Shown in pieces: positions 17,068 through 25,112 of a DNA stretch of 64,000 bases (position 1 is the first letter of the stretch; each line of letters starts with the position of its first letter). The notes under the pieces are model-generated. The model made no database searches, was not told the DNA's origin, and saw only the letters and a program-made list of their open reading frames with translations. The DNA is taken from the NCBI GenBank assembly GCA_028874215.1, contig JAPPLF010000080.1, positions 1 to 64,000 on the forward strand, given 5' to 3'. The DNA comes from Acidobacteriota bacterium (GTDB lineage: Bacteria > Acidobacteriota > UBA6911 > RPQK01 > JAJDTT01). Made by a program: the position numbers and the translations under genes.

Positions 17068-18570
17068 ATGAGATTGAATTCCACCCTATGCTCGGCAATT
17101 TTCCTGGGAGGCGTCCTGTTGCCCGGAGTCTCCTGCGCTCCGGGTCCCGCGGCGGATCCTCCCATTCGGCTGGACGATCGGGTCCAACTGTTCGCGGATG
17201 ACCTGCTCGTCGAACGGATGGACCGGGTCTGGCGGAGTCTGGGGCGGGGAGGAAAGGTAGCCGGGAACCCCCTGATCCGGTCCGACCGTCCCTGGGAAGG
17301 TTATCTGATACTTCAACCGGGGAGTGTTATCTACTCTCCGGAAAAGAAAATTTTCGAGATGTGGTACAACACGTTGCCGCGAACCGGAGAATCCGGCATC
17401 GATCAGTTCGTCTGTTACGCCACCTCCGAGGACGGGATCCGGTGGGAGAAGCCGGAGTTGAACCACCTGGAGTTCCGCGGCTCCAAGGCCAACAACATTG
17501 TCCTGCGTTGGAACAATTGGAACCATTCGGTGATCCTGGACCCGGAGGACCCGGACCCCTCCCGCCGCTACAAGATGGGCTACTGGCAGACCCGGGACCG
17601 GGAACGGTGCGGCATCTGGGCCGCCTTCTCACCTGACGGCATCCGCTGGACCGACTACGAAAAGAATCCGGTGGTGCCCTGCTGGGCCACGGGAGACACC
17701 TTCGCGGTGATGCGGGATCCCGTTTCCCGGCAGTACTGGCTCTATCACAAGACCAATCCCGGAGGTCCCCGGAAGGTGTCACGGCTGGTCAGCGACGACT
17801 TCATCCACTGGACCGACGATCGCCTGGTGCTGGAGCCGGATGCCCATGACCGTCCCGGGACCGAGTTCTACGGGCTTTCGGCCTTCCCCTACGGCAGCCA
17901 GACCCTGGGTCTGCTCTGGGTCTTTCACACCAACATCCAGACCATGGACGTCCAGTTGGTCTCCAGCCGGGATGGCATCAAGTGGGATCGGAGCGTCTAC
18001 CGGCGGCCGCTGATCTACCTCGGCTACCAGAGAAACGAGTATTCGGGCAAGAGCTTCGACAGCGGGATGATCTGGCCCATCACGGCTCCCGTGGTCAAGG
18101 ATGGAATGGTCTGGATCTACTACTCCGGGTTCGACAACCTCCACAACGCCCCGTCGGAGGACCACACGGGAGAGATCGGATTGGCCCGCATGCGGCAGGA
18201 CGGCTTCGTTGCCCTCGACGCCACTGCCGAGGGCTCGGTTCTAACCAAGCCGCTGCAGTTCTCGGGGAGCACACTCCAAGTGAACGCCCGCCTGCTCCGG
18301 CGGGAGGGGGACGCGTCGGAGGCGCCGGGGGAGGTGACCTTCAACGACAGCCCCAACCAGGAAGGCTATCTGAAGGTGGAGATCCAGGACGCGGCAGGGA
18401 ACCCCATTCCCGGGTACGAAGCCGATGCTTCCAGTCTGGCACCGGCAGACGGGGTCTATTCCAAGGTCTCGTGGGAGGGGAAGGAGAGCCTGGAAGAGCT
18501 TCAAGATCGACCGGTTCGTTTGAAGTTTATTCTGAGCAGAACCCGTCTATATTCCTTCCAAATCAACTGA
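17068..18570 (+). CDS. Glycosidase-like beta-propeller lipoprotein, paralogue 1 of 4
   Basis: A 500-residue exported protein, probably a lipoprotein (LLPGVSC). Repeated blade-like motifs (FEMWYNT, VCYATSEDGIRWEKPELN, IWAAFSPDGIRWTDYE, VSRLVSDDFIHWTDDR, VQLVSSRDGIKWDR) have the S-x-D-G-[IL]-x-W form found in five-bladed glycosidases of the GH32/GH43/GH130 type. A C-terminal beta domain (YLKVEIQDAAGNPIPGYEADAS to RTRLYSFQIN) is shared with three other proteins here. No catalytic triad can be assigned, so the substrate is unknown. GGGAG precedes ATG at 17068; an ATG at 17044 is possible. It heads a run with an FG-GAP protein and a sulfatase. Confidence 0.75.
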   Translation: MRLNSTLCSAIFLGGVLLPGVSCAPGPAADPPIRLDDRVQLFADDLLVERMDRVWRSLGRGGKVAGNPLIRSDRPWEGYLILQPGSVIYSPEKKIFEMWYNTLPRTGESGIDQFVCYATSEDGIRWEKPELNHLEFRGSKANNIVLRWNNWNHSVILDPEDPDPSRRYKMGYWQTRDRERCGIWAAFSPDGIRWTDYEKNPVVPCWATGDTFAVMRDPVSRQYWLYHKTNPGGPRKVSRLVSDDFIHWTDDRLVLEPDAHDRPGTEFYGLSAFPYGSQTLGLLWVFHTNIQTMDVQLVSSRDGIKWDRSVYRRPLIYLGYQRNEYSGKSFDSGMIWPITAPVVKDGMVWIYYSGFDNLHNAPSEDHTGEIGLARMRQDGFVALDATAEGSVLTKPLQFSGSTLQVNARLLRREGDASEAPGEVTFNDSPNQEGYLKVEIQDAAGNPIPGYEADASSLAPADGVYSKVSWEGKESLEELQDRPVRLKFILSRTRLYSFQIN

Positions 18571-18571
18571 A

Positions 18572-20992
18572 TTGAGGGGGGCGTTCCTGGCGGCGAAAGT
18601 AACATTCTCCCTGGTGCTCATGATCCTGGCGGCCCTGGCCCGGGCCGGTGCGGAGCCGGCTGGCCGCGAGTGCTCGGTGGAGCTTCGCATCACCTCGTCC
18701 CTCCCCTTTGCCCAGATCCCCGTCGACCCCTGGATCGATTTCGCCTCCCTGGCTGCGGACGCCGGAATCGAAGGCGTTCTCGATCCCAACTCGATTCAGG
18801 TCGTGGATGCGGTATCGGGGGGTCCTGTGCCTCATGCGCTGAGCCGCGACTTCCACCACGGACATCAGGGACGGGTCCAGTGGGTCGTGGAGGACCCGGA
18901 GCGACGAGATTACCGAATCCGGTTTCGGACGGATCCCGTCCGGCCGCCTCTGAACCCCCGCCCGTACATCCCCATGATCGGTACCGGCGATCTGCTTCGC
19001 TACAACGCGGGGAAACCGAAACCCATTTCACTCCCCATTCTGGGCGCCTTGGTGGACTTGACGGGGGACGGCAAGCGGGACTTGGTGGGAACGGTGATCT
19101 ACACGTATTCGCCTGACCGTCCGCCTGGAGGAATCGTTTGCTATCCCCGGGTCGGCGGTGTCGACGAGTTCCAGTTCGGAGAACCGGTCGCCATTCGCTA
19201 CCTGGAAGAAGCCGGCTCGCCGGAGCCGCGTCACCTGCGGGCCGGTTATCTCCATCTGGACGCGGGAGACCTGAACGGCGACGGCCTGGTGGACCTCGTC
19301 TATTCCTCGCCTGCCGACGGCTCACATCAGAATCCCCGCAGCGCCGAAGGTTGGATCGTCTTCCTCATCAACACCGGGCGCCGGGACGATGGAGGACTTC
19401 CCCTCTTCCGGGACCACGGCCGCATTTCCCGTCCGCCGGACTGGTGGGGTCCAGTGAGAATCGTGGACCTGGACCAGGACGGAACCCAGGACCTGTTCGT
19501 CGGATCCATGTTTCGAGGTCAGGACATTCCACCTGACGGCCGGGGTTACTTCATTAGAAATAGGAATCCCGAGGGCTGGCCCTTTCGGCCGGGGTCTCCT
19601 GTACGAATCGATCCGGGAGTCCGGGCCAGTTTCTACGACGTGGACCAGGACGGCCGTCCGGACAGCGTCTGCCTGGTCACCGATCCCGACGCCGAGAGGA
19701 AGAAACATTTCTACCGGGTGGCGTGGCGCCGGAACCAGGGTGGAACGGTTCCAAGGTTTGGTTCGCCTCGCCTGTTGGAACAGATCGGAGCCCGGGCCGC
19801 CTATTTCACCGCGTCCGTCCCGTCGGGCCGCCGCCAGGGGTTGCTGGTGGCCTACGACCACCTCCGAAAGTTGGCCTTCTTCGAACATCTTCAGGATGAT
19901 GCCGAAAAGGAACCGGCTTTCCGCCGCCACGAGGCACTGTCGTTGTCTGCGCATGCGATTCTGGGAGAACAATCGACGCCTTATCCCTGCGACTGGGACG
20001 GAGACGGGGACTGGGATCTGCTGGCCGGCGACGGATTCGGCTTCGTCCGCGTCCTGATCAACCAAGGCACCGAGTCCCGGCCGGTATTCGTCCGGGAAGA
20101 GCCGGTCCGGTCCCAGGGGGAACCGATCCGCCTCTTCATGAGCCAGGTCTTTCCCGGGCTGGAGGACTACGGGCACAATATGGGCTACACGCACCCGGTC
20201 TACGTCGACTGGGACGGAGACCGGCTGCCGGACCTGTTGTTGCCCAACCTCACCAACCGGATCTACTGGTACCGGAACATCGGCACCCGGAGCCGCCCCA
20301 GGTTCGGTCCCCGGCTCCAGGTTTTGTGCGAGGGGTATCCGGACGGAAAGGACCTCTTGCGCGCGACGGCCAAATTGTTGGGGGCCGGAACCGGCCAGTG
20401 GAGGAAACGGGTTCCCAACCGCCATCAGCCGTTTCGCTGGAGGGCCCGGGCCGCCTTTGCCGACCTTACCGGTGACGGTCTCACCGATCTCGTGACGGCT
20501 GCGTCCGTCACTTGGGATACCCGCCTGTTCCGAAGGTTCCGGGACGGGGAGGGGAGGCTTCGGCTCCGGGACGACGGACCCTTTCGCCTTCCCGGAGGCG
20601 AAACCATCCAGGCAGTCGATCTCCAGCCGAGCCAGTTCTTCCTGGTGGACTGGAACGGGGACGGACTGCTGGACCTCTTCTTCAACGAATGTTGGCGAAG
20701 GACGGCGGAGTGGGACCACAATCCAACCCGGCCTCTGATCTATCCCAACATCGGCACCCCCACGGAACCGCGCTTCGGACGCCCGCAGGTTCTGTCCCTC
20801 TTCGGAAAACCGTTGGAAGGGCTTGGCTCGCACGGTCCCTACTACGGATTTCGGGACCTGGACGGCGACGCAAAACCGGACATCCTGGCCTCGCCGGAAA
20901 TGGGAACCTACTACTTCTACCGGCACACGGCGCTGGAACTGGACGAACGCCCCGCCGTCCGCCTGGGCCGCACCGTGGTGTCGGATCGCTAA
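18572..20992 (+). CDS. Secreted FG-GAP/VCBS repeat protein
   Basis: An 806-residue exported protein with an N-terminal hydrophobic signal (TFSLVLMILAALARAGA) and multiple calcium-binding-like FG-GAP/VCBS repeats. Visible copies include DLTGDGKRDLVGTV, DLNGDGLVDLVYSS, DLDQDGTQDLFVGS, DVDQDGRPDSVCLV, DWDGDGDWDLLAGD, DWDGDRLPDLLLPN, DLTGDGLTDLVTAA, DWNGDGLLDLFFN and DLDGDAKPDILASP. These build a beta-propeller used for ligand or surface binding; no catalytic role is visible. The most upstream start is TTG at 18572, one base after the preceding stop. Its Shine-Dalgarno is poor, so the start may lie further in. It is in line with the sulfatase, six bases upstream of it. Confidence 0.88.
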   Translation: MRGAFLAAKVTFSLVLMILAALARAGAEPAGRECSVELRITSSLPFAQIPVDPWIDFASLAADAGIEGVLDPNSIQVVDAVSGGPVPHALSRDFHHGHQGRVQWVVEDPERRDYRIRFRTDPVRPPLNPRPYIPMIGTGDLLRYNAGKPKPISLPILGALVDLTGDGKRDLVGTVIYTYSPDRPPGGIVCYPRVGGVDEFQFGEPVAIRYLEEAGSPEPRHLRAGYLHLDAGDLNGDGLVDLVYSSPADGSHQNPRSAEGWIVFLINTGRRDDGGLPLFRDHGRISRPPDWWGPVRIVDLDQDGTQDLFVGSMFRGQDIPPDGRGYFIRNRNPEGWPFRPGSPVRIDPGVRASFYDVDQDGRPDSVCLVTDPDAERKKHFYRVAWRRNQGGTVPRFGSPRLLEQIGARAAYFTASVPSGRRQGLLVAYDHLRKLAFFEHLQDDAEKEPAFRRHEALSLSAHAILGEQSTPYPCDWDGDGDWDLLAGDGFGFVRVLINQGTESRPVFVREEPVRSQGEPIRLFMSQVFPGLEDYGHNMGYTHPVYVDWDGDRLPDLLLPNLTNRIYWYRNIGTRSRPRFGPRLQVLCEGYPDGKDLLRATAKLLGAGTGQWRKRVPNRHQPFRWRARAAFADLTGDGLTDLVTAASVTWDTRLFRRFRDGEGRLRLRDDGPFRLPGGETIQAVDLQPSQFFLVDWNGDGLLDLFFNECWRRTAEWDHNPTRPLIYPNIGTPTEPRFGRPQVLSLFGKPLEGLGSHGPYYGFRDLDGDAKPDILASPEMGTYYFYRHTALELDERPAVRLGRTVVSDR

Positions 20993-20998
20993 GCACGG

Positions 20999-22681
20999 AT
21001 GCAGGTTCCCGAGAGACGCCCGTTCGCATCACGAAGGGTGAGGGCCGCCGCCCGCACCATCATCCGAACGTTGCTGTTGGCCCTTCTCACCGGCTCGGCG
21101 GCGGAGTCTGCATCGCCGCCACGGCCGAACATCATCCTGATCATGGCGGACGATCTGGGCTACTCGGACCTGGGCTGCTACGGGGGGGAGATCCGGACGC
21201 CGAATCTGGACCGCCTGGCCCGCGACGGGCTCCGTTTCTCGCAGTTCTACAACAACGCCATCTGTCCGGCCAGCCGGGCGTCGTTGCTCAGCGGACTCTA
21301 TTCCCAACAGGTGGGAGATCGGCGTTTCCTGGGATGCGTCACCTTGGCGGAAGCACTCAAGGCCGCCGGCTACCGGACCCTCATGTCGGGCAAGTGGCAC
21401 CTGGACGGCCATCCGTTGAAACGGGGGTTCGAGCGTTACTACGGACTCCTGACGGGAACCTGCAATCACTTCAATCCGGGCCGGAGACGATCCGGTGAGC
21501 CGGAGCCGGGCAAGAAGTTTGCCGGCGACGAGCAACCCTTCTCCATCGAAGGGAAGGTCTTTCGCCCCTACACGCCGGACGACCGCCGGTTCTACAGCAC
21601 CGACGCCTTCACCGACCACGCCATCGGCTATCTGAAGCAGTACGGCCGGGAGAAACGCCCCTTCTTTCTCTACCTCGCCTACACCGTTCCCCATTATCCG
21701 CTGCATGCCTGGCCGGAAGACATTGCCCGCTACCGGGGCCGTTTCATGGCGGGTTGGGACACTCTCCGCCGGGAACGCCACCGGCGTCTGGTCCGCGAAG
21801 GTTTGATCTCCGACCAATCGGAACTGCCTCCTCGCAGCCCCCACGCGCCGGCCTGGGACGAGGTGCCGGACAAGGAAGCCTGGGACCTGAAGATGGCGGT
21901 CTACGCCGCCATGGTGGACCGAATGGACCAGAACATCGGCCGCCTCATGGAGACCGTGCGGTCGCTGGGCAAGGAGAGGAACACTCTGGTTCTGTTTCTG
22001 TCCGACAACGGCGCCAGCGACGAGGACCGGACCCGGACGCCCGGCCTGCGGCCGGGTCCGGTGGAATCCTACCGATCTGTGGACCTCCCATGGGCCAATC
22101 TCAGCAACACGCCATTCCGCCAGTTCAAGCGATGGAACCACGAAGGCGGCATCGCCACGCCCCTGGTGGCGTACTGGCCCCGGGGAATTGCGCGGCCGGG
22201 AAGGATCAGCCCGGAACTCGGCCACCTCATCGACATCATGGCCACCTGCCTGGAGGTCGCCGGAGCCGACTATCCGTCAGAGGTGAACGGGATGAAGATC
22301 CCGCCGTTGGAGGGCCGGAGCCTGCTTCCCATCTTCCAGGGAAGCACTCGGGAGGGCCACGAGGCGCTCTTCTGGAATCAACGGGGTCTCTGGCGGGCGG
22401 TGCGGCAGGGGAGGTGGAAGCTGGTTTCGCCCGACCACTGGATTCGCTACCAGCCTTGGCGGCCTTCGGGGACAGACTGGACCGTTCCTCCCGCCCCGGA
22501 AGATGCGGAAAGCCTGTGGCAGCTCTTCGACATGGACGCGGACCGAACCGAGAAGCGAAACCTTGCGTCCCGGCATCCAAAGCGGGTGAAGGCGATGGGC
22601 CGCCTCTATCAGGCTTGGAAACAGAGGGTTTCGAAAGATGGAGAATCGGCCCTGGAAGGAGAAATGAGGGGGGAGGAGTGA
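20999..22681 (+). CDS. Sulfatase (formylglycine-dependent)
   Basis: A 560-residue type I sulfatase expected to hydrolyse sulfate esters outside the cytoplasm; an N-terminal hydrophobic segment (IIRTLLLALLTGSAAESA) follows a basic region. RPNIILIMADDLGYSDLGCYG supplies metal ligands. CPASRASLLSG gives the formylglycine motif at Cys89 in the C-x-A-S-R form rather than the commoner C-x-P-S-R. GKWHLDGHPLKRGFERYYG and VLFLSDNGASDE are further family signatures. Activation needs a formylglycine-generating or anaerobic sulfatase-maturating enzyme, which is not in this window. It ends the run that begins with the glycosidase-like lipoprotein, suggesting action on a sulfated glycan. Confidence 0.93.
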   Translation: MQVPERRPFASRRVRAAARTIIRTLLLALLTGSAAESASPPRPNIILIMADDLGYSDLGCYGGEIRTPNLDRLARDGLRFSQFYNNAICPASRASLLSGLYSQQVGDRRFLGCVTLAEALKAAGYRTLMSGKWHLDGHPLKRGFERYYGLLTGTCNHFNPGRRRSGEPEPGKKFAGDEQPFSIEGKVFRPYTPDDRRFYSTDAFTDHAIGYLKQYGREKRPFFLYLAYTVPHYPLHAWPEDIARYRGRFMAGWDTLRRERHRRLVREGLISDQSELPPRSPHAPAWDEVPDKEAWDLKMAVYAAMVDRMDQNIGRLMETVRSLGKERNTLVLFLSDNGASDEDRTRTPGLRPGPVESYRSVDLPWANLSNTPFRQFKRWNHEGGIATPLVAYWPRGIARPGRISPELGHLIDIMATCLEVAGADYPSEVNGMKIPPLEGRSLLPIFQGSTREGHEALFWNQRGLWRAVRQGRWKLVSPDHWIRYQPWRPSGTDWTVPPAPEDAESLWQLFDMDADRTEKRNLASRHPKRVKAMGRLYQAWKQRVSKDGESALEGEMRGEE

Positions 22682-22742
22682 GGAGTTCCCCGCCTCCTTT
22701 CTTGAGATTTGGAATTTGTGATTTTCCCCGGATGGAGGGCGT

Positions 22743-24587
22743 ATGTTTCCCATATTCATGAGTCCTTACGGAATACATACTAAGAATGTTTCGAGAAGTC
22801 TGATCGGAACCGTGTGCCCTCTCGTGTCCGTCCTCGCGCTGGGGACCGGCCTGTTTGCGGAGATTCGGATCGAGCCCGAAGCGCCGCGCTGGGGTCAAGA
22901 CTTTGTCGTTCGGGTCACTCCGGATTTCCCGCGGGGACGGCTTTTCCCGAATGATCGTGTATTCATCAACATGTCGACTTGGCATCAGGATGTCCTTTCC
23001 ACATTCAATGAGAAGGCCGTTTGGAACGGAGAGGAGTTCATCGCTCGGCTGACGTTGCCCGGCAACTGCGAATGGGCGTCGGTCAGGGTCCGGACGCCGG
23101 AAAAGATTTTTCGTGGCAAGGGTTTTGCGCCTCGGGCGGATAGTGGAGAAATGCCGCTCGGAACCCAGGTCTTGGCGTCATGCAGGCCGCGTACGGACCT
23201 CTCGACGTGCAATGAGTCCATCGTTAGCGCACTCGCTGAACATCCGAATCTTTGGTGGCTCTATCCCAAGATCTGGGGGCTGAGACAAAGGCTGTTGAAG
23301 AATCTCGACAGCGATGAAGTCATTTCACAGCTTCGCAAGATGGAACTCCACGAAACGGGACCGTCGTTGCTTCGGACCCTGTCCATGGGCTATTGGCTTG
23401 CAGATCGGTCCGGTCGCGCGTTTGAGAATTTGACCGAACTCTGCACTCGGTTTCCTGAATCGAGATACTCAGTGCAGGCCCTCAACGAAGCCATGTTCTG
23501 GATATCGACTCAGGGACTGGACCACTTGAACTCTCCGCTGGAAATGCTGCAAGCGAAGGTCGTAAGCGACGCACCGGCCAATTCACGACTGTGGAAGGAC
23601 AGGAAATCCGTCCTCTGGCTCACGAGCAACACAAAGATGAGCCTGGAGGCCACTCGCCACCTTTTTGCCGTATGGGTCGACGAGGACCCGGCAGACCCCC
23701 ATCCCTATCTTCTGCTGGCAAATGCGCTGTACCGGGAAGGGAACTCGGACGAAGAGGCTGAGCGGCTCATCGACCGGTCGCTTGAGCTCTACTACACGCC
23801 GCAAGCCTTTGTTTCCGACAAGCGCCTGAGGGATCAGGCCTTCAGGATTCGCGCCCGGCTTCGGCTCCGGAACGGGAATGCTGAAGGGGCCCTGGCCGAC
23901 GTCAAGATGGCTCAAGCGGACGCACGAGGGCGATCGACGGAGGACCTGGAAATCGAGGCGGCAATCTGGACGAACGTCGGCCACCTCCGCCGCGCCGAGG
24001 AGATTCTCGTAGAAGCCTATCGAATGGGATCCGCGACGGCCGCGGAGATGTTAAAGAACGCCTTCGTTGCCCGCACCGGAGACAGCCGCGGTTTTGACGA
24101 TTACCTCATGACCCGGTTGACCGGTGAATCTCCGGAACTGGAACCTGCCCCGCAGATCCGAGGGACGACACTGGAGGGCGTCCGGCTGACGCCCGAGTTG
24201 TTGAGGGGAAAGCCGGTGGTGGTGAACTTCTGGTTCACCAGTTGCGGGCCGTGCATCAAGGAAATCCCCGAGTTGAACGCTTTGGCGACCGAGTTTTCGG
24301 GCAAGGCCAGATTTCTGGCCTTCGCCACGGATGACGCGGAACCGATCAAGGAGTTCCTGAAGCGCCGGGAGTTCCGCTACGAGATCATTCCATCCTCCAG
24401 CCGGCTGGCACGGGCATTCGGGGTTGAGGCCTACCCGAGCCACTACATCATCGACGGCGAAGGCAACATCGTCTGGAGTGCCCTCGGTGCCGCTCCGAAA
24501 ACCGTGGAGATTCTGGGAAACATCCTGCAAAGGCTCTTGAGCGATAAGCCGTTTCCGGTGAAAGGGTTGAGGAAACGGCAAGGGTAG
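22743..24587 (+). CDS. TPR protein with C-terminal TlpA-like thioredoxin domain
   Basis: A 614-residue exported protein. A signal-like helix (LVSVLALGTGLFAE) is followed by a beta domain (about 40-125), a helical TPR-like region (about 180-450; HPYLLLANALYREGNSDEEAERLIDRSLELYY, AEGALADVKMAQADA) and a redoxin domain (about 460-600). The redoxin domain contains VVNFWFTSCGPCIKEIPEL, with Cys501 and Cys504 in a CGPC active site, and the cis-Pro segment EAYPSHYIID. It probably reduces or shuffles disulfides in the periplasm. ATG at 22743 or 22758 could be the start. It precedes the BlaI/M56 operon in the same direction but is separated by 156 bases that include the operator. Confidence 0.85.
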   Translation: MFPIFMSPYGIHTKNVSRSLIGTVCPLVSVLALGTGLFAEIRIEPEAPRWGQDFVVRVTPDFPRGRLFPNDRVFINMSTWHQDVLSTFNEKAVWNGEEFIARLTLPGNCEWASVRVRTPEKIFRGKGFAPRADSGEMPLGTQVLASCRPRTDLSTCNESIVSALAEHPNLWWLYPKIWGLRQRLLKNLDSDEVISQLRKMELHETGPSLLRTLSMGYWLADRSGRAFENLTELCTRFPESRYSVQALNEAMFWISTQGLDHLNSPLEMLQAKVVSDAPANSRLWKDRKSVLWLTSNTKMSLEATRHLFAVWVDEDPADPHPYLLLANALYREGNSDEEAERLIDRSLELYYTPQAFVSDKRLRDQAFRIRARLRLRNGNAEGALADVKMAQADARGRSTEDLEIEAAIWTNVGHLRRAEEILVEAYRMGSATAAEMLKNAFVARTGDSRGFDDYLMTRLTGESPELEPAPQIRGTTLEGVRLTPELLRGKPVVVNFWFTSCGPCIKEIPELNALATEFSGKARFLAFATDDAEPIKEFLKRREFRYEIIPSSSRLARAFGVEAYPSHYIIDGEGNIVWSALGAAPKTVEILGNILQRLLSDKPFPVKGLRKRQG

Positions 24588-24728
24588 CCGCCATTTCGTT
24601 GCCGCCGCCCCGAAGCAGGAGGACCCGGCGAGCGCATCTCCGAACGGCCTTTCAAGCACAGATGTCACGGTGAATTCTCGACGTGATTTCAAAAATCCCG
24701 ATTTCCGGTTGAAATAAGGTATCTACCG

Positions 24729-24745
24729 TACTAGTATATACGTAT
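24729..24745. promoter_or_regulatory. Putative BlaI-type operator overlapping the repressor start
   Basis: Two adjacent palindromes, TACTAGTA (24729-24736) and ATACGTAT (24738-24745), lie in an unusually AT-rich stretch, and the second covers the start codon of the BlaI-type gene. BlaI/MecI repressors bind short palindromes with TAC/GTA half-sites at their own promoters, so autoregulation of the operon is likely. Assignment is by position and pattern only. Confidence 0.5.
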
Positions 24746-25112
24746 GTCCAAATCCTTAAGTCGGCAGGAACTGGAGATCATGAAGCTGATCTGGCGTCTG
24801 GACAAGGAAGAGGTCACCGTCCGAGACGTCTACGAGGAGCTGCGCCTGCGGCGCCGGATCGCCTACACGTCCGTCATGGGCACCATGCAGAGCCTGGATC
24901 GGAAAGGGTTTCTCCGGAAGTGGAGAGAGGGCCGGGCACACATCTATCAACCCACCCGTCCCCGGGAAGAAGTGATTCGTGAGGTGGTGGCGGATCTGGT
25001 GGAGCGGGTATTCGGAGGGTCCAGCGAGGCGCTCATGCTGCACCTGGTCGAGCGGCACGACATCTCCAAGGAGAAGCTTCGAGAACTGGAAGAAATGATC
25101 GAGGAGGGGTAA
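24744..25112 (+). CDS. BlaI/MecI/CopY-family transcriptional repressor
   Basis: A 122-residue winged-helix repressor. SLSRQELEIMKLIWRLDKEEVTVRDVYEEL and IAYTSVMGTMQSLDRKGFLRKWREGRAHIYQPT give the characteristic helix-turn-helix and wing. The C-terminal dimerisation helices end in EKLRELEEMIEEG. In the family, the repressor is released when a partner M56 membrane protease cleaves it or causes it to be cleaved. That partner is the next gene, whose ATG overlaps this stop codon by one base (TAATG). Confidence 0.95.
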   Translation: MSKSLSRQELEIMKLIWRLDKEEVTVRDVYEELRLRRRIAYTSVMGTMQSLDRKGFLRKWREGRAHIYQPTRPREEVIREVVADLVERVFGGSSEALMLHLVERHDISKEKLRELEEMIEEG